This document shows, in pieces, positions 36,601-47,030 of a stretch of 64,000 nt of DNA. The stretch spans positions 46,009,094 to 46,073,093 of the forward strand of contig NC_134830.1 in the NCBI RefSeq assembly GCF_004210375.1. Reading direction: 5' to 3'. Each line of letters starts with the position of its first letter. Position 1 is the first letter of the stretch. Position numbers and translations under genes: made by a program. The DNA is from Tachypleus tridentatus (taxonomy: Eukaryota; Arthropoda; Merostomata; Xiphosura; Limulidae). The notes beneath the pieces are model-generated. The model did no database searches. It was not told where the DNA came from and worked only from the letters and a program-made list of their open reading frames with translations.

Positions 36601-39600
36601 ATGGAATTATAGTGCCGACCAGTATTCTCATTCTGACATTTACATCACCACATCCACCTGCCACCATCAAGGTAGGTTATCTTAATCCATGTATGGCTGT
36701 ACATTCCAAATCCTCTTCGATGTTTCCAGTGTCAGAGGTTTGGTCACTCAAAGACGTCATGTCGTGGTTCCCTGACGTCCTCATTGTGGTGGCAAGGACC
36801 ATGATGCTTATGAGTGTGAAACGGACCCATATTGTGTCAATTGCAATAGTTCTTACTTTTCCTACTTTCGTTCTTGCCCTAAATGGTTGGAGGAAAAAGA
36901 GGTGCAGCATTTGAAAATGACTCATATCATTACTTAACCTGAGGCTTGAAAGTTGCTGTCCACCACTTCATCTCGGACATATGCTGCTGCCCTTCATTCC
37001 GATACTACAGTGGGAGTGTAGACGGATCTCTCTGTGCTCTAAAAGAATCATTTTCAAATCATATGAAAAGTCTTTTGACCTTCATGAATAAAAAATGTTA
37101 ATGAACACCCATGTCTGTCTCTGACATTCATTCCAGCAAAACCCCAAGATCCGTTTCCTTTTTTTCTTGGTATGAGCATTTTTTTTAGGTACATTTTCCA
37201 CCCCAAGTTGCAAAATGATCACTTGTTCATGTCCTCAATTGCTGGAATCCTCTTCCAACGACAAATACCTGCTCAATCAACTCAGGGCAAGGATCCATAG
37301 AGGTTGACAAACCTCCCTCGAATAAAGAAAAAAGACTTGGTCGAAAACAGAAGGACTCTCCATCCAATTCGCATACACATAAATAAAAATGGCCACCTTG
37401 ATATAATGGAACTGATGACGTTTACATTATGATCTGGATGACATCAAAGCACTGATTGCTTCCTACCATCCTGTATGTCTTTCCTTACAGGAAACATTTC
37501 TGAAACCTGCCAATACAGTGATCTTTTAGCAGCTTTCTTTGTACAGACATGACAGGCTGTGTGATGGATGAGTGCATGGAGGGGTGGCACTATTGGTTGA
37601 TCAACATGTGCCCACTCTGTCTTTGCCACTCGACACACATTTGGAGACTGTAGCCATCCGTACGTCCTAGTGTCATACCATCATGATTTGTTTCTTCTAC
37701 CTGTCTCTTGAAGAGACCTGTGATCAATCAGACATTGATGCTCTTGTTGAACAGTTGCCATTTACATTTTTAATTCTGGGAGACTTTAATTGACATAATC
37801 CCCTCTGACGAGGTACTGATATTGATGGGAGGGGTCACTTTGTAGAGCATATGCTCTCTGATCACAACCTTTCTCTTTTCAATAGTGGGTTTTACAGTTA
37901 TTTTCATGCACCTAGTCAGTCCTTTACTGCTATTGATCTCTCAATTTGCTCCCCTTCACTATTCTCCCACTTTTCATGGGGGGTTGACAATAACCCATGA
38001 GGCAGTGATAATTTTTCTATAATTTTGAGAGAGATTGGCCGTGTCAATTCCATTCAAACCTCATGCCTCGGTGGAAGGTGGATCAAGCAAACTGGCTCTC
38101 TTTCACTGCTCTCTCAGAACTTCGATCTTGCCATCAGTAGACGACTGCATGGCAGCAGTGACTGACTGTATTATACTAAGGTAGCTGCTCAATGTATTCC
38201 TAAAACATCAGCATATTTTCCATGATGTCCTTGTCCATGGTGGAATCCTGTATGCCACATGGCACAGAAGGCTCACAAACGGGCCTGGGATACTTTTCAT
38301 AGGTATCCCACACTCTTGAAATTCATTGCTTTTCAGCAGGCCCGTGCACATGTGTGGTGGGTAAGATGTCAAAGCCAGAAGGAGTCTTGGATTAAGTTCA
38401 CAACCAGCATATCTTTTACCACCAGTTTCAAAGTCTTATGGGAACAAGATTCAAAAGGTTAGTGGGTAATATAATTCTGTCCCCCTCTCAATCTTGCTTT
38501 TAGATGGCGAGAAAATGGCTGATACCCAGAGCAGTGCCAATACTCTAGATGAAAGCTTTTGTCTGGTACCTTGCACTTCTGCTTTTTCCTCCACTTTCTT
38601 AGCCATCAAGACTCAAGCAGAGCGATCATCTCTTTACTTTCGAGCTGATTGTTTTCATGACTACAATAGCTCCTTTATATTGGTGGAACTCAAACTGACC
38701 ATTCATCGGTCTGGCAGTACACTGATTGGACCTGATGATGTACACTATGAAATACTGTACCATCTACCTCCTGCTTTTCTTGCTATTCTTCTGACTGTTT
38801 TTAACTAGATCTGGCAGGAGAATGTTTTTTCTGATGCCTGGTGCCAGGCTATTGTTCTACCTTTCTCTAACCCTGGGAAGGATCCCAAGATTCCTTCAAA
38901 CTACTATCCAATTGCTTTGATGAGCTGTCTTTGTAAGAGTTCAGAGAGGATGGTTAATACTCGTTGTGTTTGGTTCATCGAATCAAACAACCTCCTCTCA
39001 CCCACCCAGTGTGGGTTCTGAAGGCTGAGATCTACCATGGTCCACTTGATTCGACTTGAAAGATCAATCCTGAACTGTGTATCGGTGAAATTATGCTACC
39101 TTTGGTCCCTGAAGAAAAATTCTTGGGGCTCATCTTTGACTGTAAGCTCATCTTTATACCACACATCAAGCAGCTATGAGTTAAATGTACAAGAACACTG
39201 AACATCCTCCATGTCCTCTCTTCCACCACTTGGAGAGTGGATTGATGTTCTGTGCAAAAGATATATCGTGCTCTTATTCAATGAAAACTAGACTATGGGT
39301 CACTGGTCTGTGGCTCTGCCAGGACCTCGGCCTTAAAGATGCTGGACCCCATTCATCATCAAAAACTTCGGCTCTGCATGGGGGCTTTCCACATTTCCCT
39401 AGTCCAGAGCTTATACACAGACTCTCATGAACCTCCTTTACACCTCTGTTGTTTGCAACTGTCTTTACTGTATACATTGAAACTTCAGTCCTTAACACAG
39501 CATCCCACCTGGAGTTGTGTTTTCCTTCCTGGTGGGCCATGCTTTTTCAGAATAGATGATCTGCCATTGTTGCATTTGGCCTTCTATCCAGTTTTTCTGG

Positions 39601-41531
39601 ATACCAGGCCATGTTGGTATTTGTGGGAACAAGCTTGCCAACACTACAGCTAAGTCTATCTGCTCTGGCACTATCACTGCTGTGTCTGTTCCATACATAG
39701 AATATGGTCCTGTATTCAAGGCTCAACTTTGTGCCAGTTGGCAGTCAACTTGGAGTGAACAACATGAAAACAAGCTTTTTCAAATAAAACCCTCTATTGT
39801 ATTTTGGCTGTCTTATTTCCATAAGGATCAAAAAGAGGAAGTTGTCCTAACTGGACTATGCAATGGTCACAGTTTTTTAACTCATCATTTTCTGTGTGAC
39901 ACTCAGCCATATTTTAAACATTTTGTTCTGAGGTTCATTCATAATGTTTGACAGTGTCATTGACAATGGTGACACTGTTCTCCTTACAAATGGTTCTTGT
40001 TTTTTAATGGCCATTAATTTTTTTTTTTAATTTATAAATTAGATTTTCTAATGTGATTGCTTTTTAACAATTAAAGTACAGCAAGTTTGATTTGAAATTA
40101 GAAAATGGCCATAATGCCAAATAACTCGAAAGCAGGACTGGAAAGTCCAACTTCAGGTGTCTAATGCTGATGTTTGAACTACCAGTTAGTCATCCTGGCA
40201 AGTTATAATAATTAAAATTATGCTACAGAAGGTCTTTTAAAATGTAGTAATTTACTTTCTTAAAATAGCTGTGACATCAAATAACTCAAAACCAGGCCTG
40301 GAAAGGCCAACTTCAGGTGGTGACTAATGCTAATGTTTGAACTTACCCATTAGTCATCCTGGCAAGTTATAATAATTAAAATTATGCTACAGAAAGGCCT
40401 CTACAACTTGTATTACTGTAGTTTTTCTCATATTGCTGTAAACTACACATAAAAATTGTATTTAATGTTATTTAAGTTTTTAATTCAAAAATTAAACTTT
40501 GTTTTGTTTTACTTTAATTTCTTTTTACAAATTTTAATAATTTTACTTCAATTTTAACTTTTTACCAAATGTTTGGCTCAGATACCCGAGTTGCTTTGCG
40601 TCATAAAATGCCAAACTGACCAACGTAGGTCTCTGAAGGTGGAATTTTGAATGTTTCAAACTTTTTAATGAATGCTTCATATTGTTACATTCATGTTTTG
40701 CTTTATTATCAGGATATATTTTTGCTTTCTAAAACTTTCCATTAGGAAGTGTTAAAACCTTAAATGAACTGTTTTTATTCTCATGTAGAACCAGTACAGT
40801 TCATTATACTTTATTTAAAGTTTGAACATTTGATTTACTTAAAACCACTCACACTTTGATGAGTCAATACATTCTGCATCTGTTGCAAAGAAAGCCACAT
40901 GTTAAGTAGCTGTGCAAACTGACACAAGAAAATATTGTGTATAGCTGAATACAGTTCTTCAAGTCCAGTATTGTAATACTTTGCCTTACATGACTTTGAA
41001 TTTTGAAGAACACTTTTGTTATGATTCACCAAAGAATATTGAATACTTTTTTTTATTCTGAAACATAGGATGCCTACATCCAGAGTAGAGCTGATACAAT
41101 GCAAAACATAGAGTCTACCATTGTTGAATTGGGTTCCATATTCCAGCAGCTAGCTCAAATGGTTAAAGAGCAAGAGGAAATGGTTCAAAGGTTAGAGTAG
41201 CAAATTTTTTGAATAATTTATATTTCATCATCAATAAATTTTAGTTTAATTTAAATTAACTTTTGTACCTACATTAATAAGACAATTATATCATTAGATG
41301 GATCCCTGAATTTTTCCTGTGTCCTTTGAAGAAAAGGTTTATAACTTATACTATGATTTTATTGTCTACAGAATTGATACAAATGTTGAAGACACCCAAC
41401 TGAATGTTGAAGCAGCTCATTCAGAGATATTGAAGTACTTCCAGTCTGTCACATCAAATCGCTGGTTAATGATCAAAATATTTGCAGTTTTGATCTTTTT
41501 TTTTATTGTATTTGTTGTGTTTATTGCATAG
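18672..41531 (+). CDS. STX5: Syntaxin-5 (Golgi Qa-SNARE), complete
   Basis: Nine coding exons join in phase: 18672-18734, 19976-20055, 28913-28968, 30794-30906, 31723-31797, 32758-32814, 33666-33869, 41069-41190 and 41372-41531. They total 930 bases, or 309 residues. Syntaxin-5 drives fusion of ER-derived and intra-Golgi vesicles. The protein opens with MTSRDRTAEF, the short DRT peptide that in known syntaxin-5 binds the SM protein Sly1. A Habc-type bundle spans about 45-150, with IGKDISNTFTKLEKLTL and AKRKSLFDDKPVEIQELTY near-identical to the animal proteins as I remember them. The linker in exon 7 is the least conserved part. The SNARE motif covers about 217-279 (SRADTMQNIESTIVELGSIF, then EAAHSEILKYFQSVTSNRW). 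A C-terminal anchor of about 21 hydrophobic residues ends the chain. All introns are GT-AG. The long introns after exons 2 and 7 (about 8.9 and 7.2 kb) are filled with transposons. The length corresponds to the short mammalian isoform; no upstream in-frame start is present. Confidence 0.97.
20056..22386. other. Syntaxin-5 intron 2, proximal part
   Basis: AT-rich intron DNA with no gene or clear repeat. The open frames here are short and without recognisable motifs. Confidence 0.5.
22395..24668 (+). mobile_element. hAT DNA transposon with intact ends
   Basis: The element starts CAGTGGTGCACAAA (22395-22408) and ends with the exact reverse complement TTTGTGCACCACTG (24655-24668), giving 14-bp terminal inverted repeats of hAT type. 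It is flanked by a perfect 8-bp target duplication, GTCTAAAG (22387-22394 and 24669-24676), the hAT hallmark. The inside carries a decayed transposase gene. The ends are better preserved than the coding part. It lies in syntaxin-5 intron 2 in the same orientation as the gene. Confidence 0.95.
22709..24496 (+). pseudogene. hAT transposase, inactivated
   Basis: The reading starts MAVNRKRKVDDENQQFHDDW and continues with a BED-like zinc-finger segment (VICLLCHS, then IKRYYETKH). Further on come a catalytic-core segment (FSLAADESTDIS, then TDGASAM), and an hAT C-terminal dimerisation block (CFEQAFSHMKLNKNNT, then LTDDHLEAVLRF). The style matches the hAT group related to vertebrate GTF2IRD2 and ZBED proteins. 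At least five in-frame stops or frameshifts (for example near 22913, 23394, 23510, 23980 and 24247) break it into open pieces. It was about 590 residues when intact. No activity is expected. Confidence 0.9.
25190..26885 (+). mobile_element. DIRS-like retroelement fragment (RT and RNase H)
   Basis: Conceptual reading across several frameshifts shows blocks in the order expected of a DIRS-type polyprotein. A segment near 25520-25640 reads DPMTCQCLSGAV and later CPSKSFF. The catalytic block near 25900-26060 reads YYYMDD, then QELTTYTHQILFVTARVGWV. RNase H follows near 26490-26620 (LAICQALHHFLIF, then STLVAHINLLRG). A late block at 26800-26850 reads STLILIVPYWPAQTWFPI. Order and wording fit DIRS better than Gypsy or LINE enzymes. 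I found no tyrosine recombinase gene. The start is not resolved: coding-like sequence may reach back to 24677, so the hAT may have inserted into this element too. Stops throughout mean it is dead. Confidence 0.68.
26896..28439 (+). mobile_element. 5'-truncated LINE inserted in the DIRS-like fragment
   Basis: Right after 26895 the reading changes to the C-terminus of a non-LTR enzyme: LTRLRIGHSFLTHHFLL, then CSLCNTQITISHVLLSCHRY (a zinc-knuckle-like C-x2-C-x7-H-x4-C). It ends near 27178 and is followed by a long 3' untranslated part with structured tandem repeats. The copy ends in CCATCAATTAA. A perfect 10-bp target duplication TTGTGAACCT flanks it (26886-26895 and 28440-28449). It is the same family as the longer copy at 35575-40620. 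Extreme 5' truncation plus a target duplication is the usual mark of LINE retrotransposition. Confidence 0.88.
27282..28200 (+). repeat. Structured tandem repeats in the LINE 3' untranslated region
   Basis: Four hairpin units begin at 27282, 27449, 27780 and 28112; the last three are spaced 331-332 bases. Each has an outer stem (ATAAC... with ...GTTAT), an inner stem (CCAGGA with TCCTGG), the core GGAAAGGCCAACTTCAGGTG or a close variant, and a third stem (GACTAACG with CGTTAGTC or equivalents). The bases in the stems differ between units but mostly keep pairing. The units and the spacers between them were duplicated together. Confidence 0.88.
28450..28912. other. Rest of syntaxin-5 intron 2
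   Basis: No feature recognised. This may be the continuation of the DIRS-like fragment beyond the LINE insertion, but no motif confirms it. Confidence 0.4.
28969..30793. other. Syntaxin-5 intron 3
   Basis: AT-rich intron with no recognised mobile element. A short phrase around CATGCAGGTT followed by TTAAGTGCT is repeated three times near 29076, 29120 and 29165 with a spacing of about 45 bases, forming a small tandem repeat. Confidence 0.5.
33870..35574. other. Syntaxin-5 intron 7, proximal part
   Basis: AT-rich intron DNA before the LINE. No gene or clear repeat is seen. Confidence 0.5.
35575..35740 (+). repeat. 62-63 bp tandem repeat at the LINE 5' end
   Basis: Three units starting at about 35577, 35640 and 35702 share CTGCTTGGATCATTCCTGTT and the following GAGGGATTGG with small changes. 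Tandem units at the 5' end are common in LINE promoter regions, so they may be the old promoter monomers of the element that follows. Confidence 0.7.
40121..40370 (+). repeat. Two structured 3'-UTR hairpin units of the LINE
   Basis: Units start at 40121 and 40281. Stems are ATAACT with AGTTAT in both; CAGGA with TCCTG in the first; CCAGG with CCTGG plus GACTAATG with CATTAGTC in the second. The core AACTTCAGGTG is kept. The 160-base spacing differs from the 331-332 bases in the other copy, so the unit was multiplied independently or with a shorter spacer. Confidence 0.85.
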
Positions 41532-42123
41532 TGAAACTTGCAGAATCAGCACTGTAAGGAACACCAGCAGAATTATCTTTTGATTTGCTGAGAGGTTTGA
41601 TTAATTTCTGTCTTTGTCTTTAATCCTGAAATGGGGAAGCACTTAATCATAGTGGATAATAGCATGTGGAATGTGAAGTAAGAGGGACAATTTCTGTACA
41701 CTGTTAGCTACTGTTATCTGCATAACTGTAAGGAAAATATAATATCTTTGAACTTTCTGTACAGTGTATTATTATTTCCATAATTTTTCCATCCTATATT
41801 CACAAGATGCACCTGATGTAAATATACCTGATTGTATATGTCACTCATTGTTTATATCTGTTGATGGGAAATGTATATAAGTTTATTGTAAAAAATATGC
41901 TGCTTAAGAAATTTTACCATTCATGTTAGTTATTGTTGTCGTAAACCCCAATTGATTTTCACAAACAGTATTTAAGTGAATGAAACATTTGGTATCATAT
42001 GGGAAGAACTGTTACAAAAAACATTTACACTGTCTCATAATTACAGATCAAGCTAACATTGTCTTATTTATTTAATGATTTATTTTAGTAATCAAATCAT
42101 TTTTTTGGAAAATTTAATATAGT

Positions 42124-42129
42124 AATAAA
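42124..42129 (+). promoter_or_regulatory. Candidate polyadenylation signal of syntaxin-5
   Basis: AATAAA lies about 590 bases after the stop codon. Another lies at 42455-42460. Either could end the transcript. Confidence 0.35.
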
Positions 42130-42499
42130 GTAAAATAAAAACATAATTACATGGATCATTTATTGTTTTACAACCTTACATCCAGATTACTGAAGATGAA
42201 ATGTTAAAGTTTCTGAAGTATTTGATAAATGCTTTGTTATTTTGTTTGTTTTTTCCTTATTATTTATTATGTTTGTCTATGTGCAGGATAATGTAGATTT
42301 AAAAATTCATTAAAATATATTGATTCAAAGAAATGACATCTTCATCAACTTTTACAGGCATTTTTGACTTCATGAAACGTTAGTCAAAGTTATACTTTCT
42401 TGTAAATGTTCCTTACGTGCATGCAGAAATCAGTTTTTAGACATTTAGTATTGAAATAAATTGTTTGTGCTACATTGTATCTTTTGATATTTAATATTA

Positions 42500-44736
42500 A
42501 ACATTATTTATAAAAACCAAAAGTGGTGAATTTATTTATAGTATAAATTGTATTGTGTTAAATATACAGGCTTAGCTAAATTGTTTTTTAATTCAAATGT
42601 AAATGTAACAATGACATTTAATTTTTCTCTGTCCCTGTTGATCTGTGGTCAAATATAAGCTGTAGTTTTACAAGTATGTTTTACAAGGTTAGGGAAATTT
42701 GAAAATTAACTGTTTGTAAGCAAAAACGTGAGGGGGGTGATCTTAGTTATTTTGGAGCCTTGGACAGAATTCAGTAAATGTGGCTCCTATAATGATAAGT
42801 AAACTCAGAAGTAGATTAAAGGCCCTGGCCACTTGCCTAATTGGTAAAACTACTTGTGCTGCTAAGAATATGAAATAGTAAAAATTGTCATAATTTATGC
42901 ATCAAGATTATACACTAAAGATTTGTTTATATCACTTGAATTTATTTACATTTTTTGTGAAGAAGATAAACTTTCATTAAAATTAAAGTTTTAAGGTAAT
43001 TTATTGTTTATGGTTTAAGCAGTCATTCACAAAGAATGGTTTCTTGTGTTGTTATTCTTATGGGTATTGTATATTACAAACTTGGAATAAAGCTTACATA
43101 AAATAGAAACAACTCCATTACTAGAATATTCTGTACCACACACTTTTATGTTATCAGAAATATTTCAGTTTTAACACATATATCAAAAGTAGTTTGTTTG
43201 GGGCATTTTACATTGGCCAGTTTTATGGATTGCTGTTGAAACACTTCATAAGTGTGCAAAAGTTGGTTTAACAGATAATTCATTTAAGCATAATAATTTG
43301 AAAATATATATTTTGTTAATGAAGGATTTATGTAAATGCTCTTAAAATTTCTTTTTGTAAATATATTTTCATTTTGATGTTTGTTTGTAACTGTTCAGCT
43401 CTTAAATATTTAGTGTCAGAAACTTGGTTAAGAGACACTACAGCAGCCCTCACTAACAAATATATTTGTTCATATTATACATATCTTACTTATAGATGTA
43501 ATCACAGATGGTACACGAAATTATCCTCAATAAGTATTTATAGTAATTTGTACTGAATTAAAATAGGTTACTAATTTACATGCCACAATTTGTTGAGATT
43601 ATTTAATGAAATATTTTTGAGGTATACATTCAGTATCATGTAGTACTGAGTTTGTTCAATGAGGAAAAATATTAATAAAGTTAAGACCTTATCAGGTGTG
43701 CAGAATGTAGTAATTTTTATTTTATGAATATCTAAACCCCAAATTATTCATGTGCAATTACTTAAAAGGTATCTGTTCGTATAAACAGATTATAAATTAT
43801 AAAAAATTATAAACTATTTTTGTTATCCTGTTCTAATTAGATATTTACAGTTTGTTTTTTCTGTGGGCCTTTTTTGTGACAGACAATAGTGTATAATAAA
43901 CCTGGTTAAATTAACTTACATAATTACAGTCTGAATGAATAAATATATAAAACACATCATTTCACAAATCAAATGCCTGAGTGTGGCCCAGTAGTTAGTA
44001 TGCTAGGAATGTAACATAAGGGTTCATCGTTTACGCTACGTTTCCAAAAATTAGCACGTAAATATGAAATCATGCTGTTTACTTTACACCAAATTATAAT
44101 CATTAATTTAGTTTTCTGCGAATAATGAAAAAACAAACTTTAAAAAAACAAAAACATTAGATGTAATAAATATTTTCTTTCATTTGAAATGACAAGTACT
44201 AATAATTTACAAATCGCGTAATTCATGGACATCCAAGTTACCACGACTTTGGACATAAAACCACGTCTCTCGCTTGGTGTGGTGGACACCATAAAGCAAC
44301 GTGTTTCTCTAAAGAAAGACACCACATACGAATATTCCAGTAAAGGACATATATATATATATATATATGTATGTAAATATATTATTTTTATGCATTCAAA
44401 AGCAAGAAAGAAAGAGAAAAAAAAACATAAAGCTGTCTCTCACCGTGTGGTCTATTCTAATGACTAAAACTTTACTGAACAAACTACATCTCGATATTCC
44501 ATACCACATTATTTACTTGTCTTGAAATCTCGTCTTGTGTATTCTATATTTATGTACCTGATTAAAAGAAGTAGTCTGTATAAATATGACATTTCTGTAC
44601 CTGTGGATGAAGTCTGTCTCAATGTTACATGCTAATCAATGTATTTTTGTGCTACGTTAGATCGCTAAGGCTAGTCCCAGATCCTTTTCTGTTTTGATAT
44701 GTGTAAGAAATAAATATATTTTGCAATTTGTTTTAC
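42500..44736. other. Intergenic DNA after syntaxin-5
   Basis: No gene is recognised. The region has an (AT)n tract at about 44349-44368 and, near 43986-44040, a weak tRNA-like phrase (TGGCCCAGTAGTTAGTATGC) that could be an eroded SINE head. Confidence 0.5.
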
Positions 44737-44746
44737 GATTAGCCTT

Positions 44747-45121
44747 GTTTCTGAATTTCGCGCAAAGCTACTCGAGGGTTATCTACGCTAGCCGTCCCTA
44801 ATTTTGCAGTGTGAGACAAGAGGGAAGGCAGCTAGTCATCACCACCCACTGCCAACTCTTGGGCGACTCTTTTACCAACGAATAGTGCGATTGACCATAC
44901 ATTATAACACCCCCACGGCTGAAAGGGCGAGCATGTTTAGTGCGACCGGGATTCGAACCCGCGACCCTCGGATTATGAGTCGAACGCCTTAACCCACCTG
45001 ACCATGCCGGGCTGGTTTATTATAGCAAAGCCACAATGGGCTATCTCTACCGAGGGGAATCGAACCCCTGATTTTAGCGTTGTAAATCCGTAGATTTACC
45101 GCTGTACTAGCAGGGGACTAT
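44747..45121 (-). mobile_element. Heterodimeric SINE (family B joined to family A)
   Basis: On the minus strand a complete family B unit (45121 to about 45017) runs directly into a full-length family A SINE (about 45014 to 44747). The family A part has both an A box and a B box (GGGTTCGAATCCC). A perfect 10-bp direct repeat GATTAGCCTT flanks the pair as a whole (44737-44746 and 45122-45131). No target duplication separates the two halves. The simplest reading is that the two SINEs moved as one RNA. Confidence 0.8.
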
Positions 45122-45149
45122 GATTAGCCTTTCAATTATTATTTTTTAT

Positions 45150-45352
45150 GAGCCTGACATGGTCTTGTAGTTAAGAATACTTGACTCATTTTAGGTCGGG
45201 GATTCGAATCTTGTCACCGACCATGCCTTTACGACAATATGAGCATTATAATGTATTGGTCAATCCCCTTATTCGTTGGAAAAAGAATAGCTCAAGAGTT
45301 GACGGTGCTCAACAGATGGTTTCTCGAGTGTCTGTGCGCAAAATTCAAACTG
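45150..45352 (+). mobile_element. Diverged SINE of family A
   Basis: A degraded head (GAGCCTGACATGGTCTTGTA, then GGGGATTCGAATC) is followed by CATTATAATGTATTGGTCAA and AGAATAGCTCAAGAGTTGAC, matching the family A body. The TAGCTGCC segment is deleted. Confidence 0.7.
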
Positions 45353-45374
45353 GCTATTTATGCCGTTTGTAGAT

Positions 45375-45463
45375 TTGCATTATGAGAAACCGGGTATCGA
45401 TACTCGTCGTGGACAGAACACAGGTAGCTCATTGTGCAGCTTTGTGATTAACTACAAATAACA
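45375..45463 (+). mobile_element. SINE, family C, 5'-truncated
   Basis: The blocks GAAACCGGGTATCGATACTC, GTGGACAGAACACAGGTAGC and CATTGTGCAGCTTTGTGATT match the second half of family C. Confidence 0.6.
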
Positions 45464-45699
45464 ATATTTTTTTATTATTTTGCTGTTTATGTTCGATTAT
45501 TTGCCTAACAATAAAAGGTTATGAATTATTCTATTATGGATTTCTTACGTACCTACTGGCAAAGAATACTGTGTTATTTATCAGTACACAAATAACATTT
45601 CCTGGTGTAAAATTAATCTAATCATAATGCTATTTTGTACAGCGCTACATCCTGTGCTACGTGACTGGCTATAAATAGATCAAGTAACAGACGACAAGG

Positions 45700-45968
45700 C
45701 CTGGCATGGCCAAGTGGTTTAGGCACTCGATTCGTAATCCGAGGGTTGCGGGTCCGAATCCCCGTCGCATCAAACATGCACGCCATTTCAGCCGTGGGGG
45801 CATTATAATGTGACGGTAAATCCCACTATTCGTTGATAAAAGTATTCCAAGAGTTGGCGGTGGGTGGTGGTGACTAGCTGCCTTCCTTCTAGTCTTACAC
45901 TGCTAAATTAGGGACGGCTAGCACAGATAGCCCTTGTGTAGCTTTTCGCGAAATTCAAAAAAACAACC
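45700..45968 (+). mobile_element. SINE, family A, full length
   Basis: The head GGCCTGGCATGGCCAAGTGG with a B-box-like GGGTCCGAATCCCC is followed by a complete body and an A-rich tail. I did not find a convincing target duplication. Confidence 0.85.
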
Positions 45969-46134
45969 AAGCAGAGGGTAATTTTAAACTAATTATACAA
46001 CTCGCCTTTGAAGTATCCGGTTATCTCATAAGTAATGTCGTTTGCAACATTAATATTTAAAAGGAGAAAAATAACTTAAATAATAATTTGAATCAATTAT
46101 GTAGTTTCTATCACTTTCAATAACAGTTTGCCAA

Positions 46135-47030
46135 AATCTCAACAAATTTTCAATACCACGCTTATGGTTTTGAAACAGCTTCGTTTTTCATTCAGATGAT
46201 GTTGCAAGCTTCTGAAAAGATGGTAATTTGAAGGAGAATAAGGGGTATGAGGAAGTTTCTCCCAATCAAGCTCTTCCATTTTTCTGGAAATGTTTCTGGC
46301 GGTGTGAGGACGTGCATTATTATGGTGGAAAACAACTTCTTTTTTTTTTTTTTTTTCCAATTCACCAAAGCAGGACTCTTTTCTTTCTTTTTTTTTTTCT
46401 TTTTAGCGCAGTGTTCAGTCGATCCAGTTGCTGACAGTATCTCTCAGCAGTGATTTTCTGGTTTGATTGTAACAGTTCAAAGGGTATTATACCACCTTTA
46501 TCCTACCAAACACTAAGCAAAATCTTCCTTGAGTGTAGGTTCGTTTTTGGTTGTGATGTAGCTGATTTTCCTGCATTAACTCACTGTCAGCTGCGCTTAA
46601 TGTCCAGTCACTAGGCGGTTCAAAAACGAAGCTTAAAATTCACAAGAGCGTAGAGATGTCTAATTGTTCTCTCAGAGTATCAGCTCACAACTCATGTGAT
46701 ACCCATTTTCCCAATTCTAAACTCTGCCAAGTAGTAGCAAATATCTATGGACAGTGGAAGGAGATGAACTGAGTTTCTGGGCTAATTCTTCAACAATCTT
46801 CCTCAAGTGTTGCTAGAAGCAGGTCATTATCAAACTCAATAGGGAGCCCACTGCAAGCTGCATTTGTCAAACTGCAGTCACCGGTTCTAAATTATTGAAC
46901 CATCTTTGACACTTCCTCACATTCAGAATGTCATTGCCGTACACCTCTCGAATGCTTCGCGTAGCATCGGTAGCACTTTTCTGAGCTCGTAAAATATTAT
47001 ATGCCTTATGTACTCCTCTGACATCTCCAT
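46135..47030 (-). pseudogene. Mariner-type transposase, inactivated
   Basis: On the minus strand the reading shows, in order, a helix-turn-helix start (RHIIFYELRK, then SATDATRSIREVYGND and KCQRWFNN), a middle part (EELAQKLSSSPSTVHRYLLL) and the catalytic end (FHHNNARPHTARNISRKMEE, then PYSPSNYHLFRSLQHHLNEK). Mariner transposases normally have HDNARPHTA and PSDYHLF. Here both aspartates are asparagines, and several residues before the last motif are gone, so the catalytic site is lost. Frameshifts and a poly-T run near 46340 break the frame. Terminal repeats were not identified. Confidence 0.85.

Larger units (their letters stand above)
35575..40620 (+). mobile_element. Near full-length but broken LINE in syntaxin-5 intron 7
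   Basis: Domains are in the order expected of a non-LTR retrotransposon. A GC-richer 5' region (to about 36150) comes first. ORF1 follows with a CX2CX4HX4C knuckle at 36721-36762 (CFQCQRFGHSKTSC) and two decayed knuckles after it. An APE-type endonuclease has its GDFN motif at 37779-37790. The reverse-transcriptase start reads NYYPIALMSCLCKSSERM (about 38890-38950) then SPTQCGF. An FLGLIFDCKL block lies at about 39120, an RNase H block at about 39580-39660 (FFWIPGHVGICGNKLAN), a C-terminal tail at 39860-39930, and a 3' untranslated part with two structured repeats. The segment that should hold the catalytic FADD/YADD is missing between about 39060 and 39110, and stops are numerous. EN plus RT plus RNase H fits the I/Jockey group. 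The 5' limit is approximate. Confidence 0.82.

Noticed and set aside
36612-36925. Overlapping open frames on both strands near 36.7 kb
   Set aside because: This is the zinc-knuckle part of LINE ORF1. Its higher GC content opens chance frames on the other strand.
39339-39951. Several 100-130 residue open frames as novel genes
   Set aside because: They are pieces of the LINE RNase H and C-terminal region or their shadows in other frames.
44225-44467. An 80-residue open frame at 44.2 kb
   Set aside because: It runs through an (AT)n tract and a lysine-rich low-complexity stretch, with no domain and no splice context.
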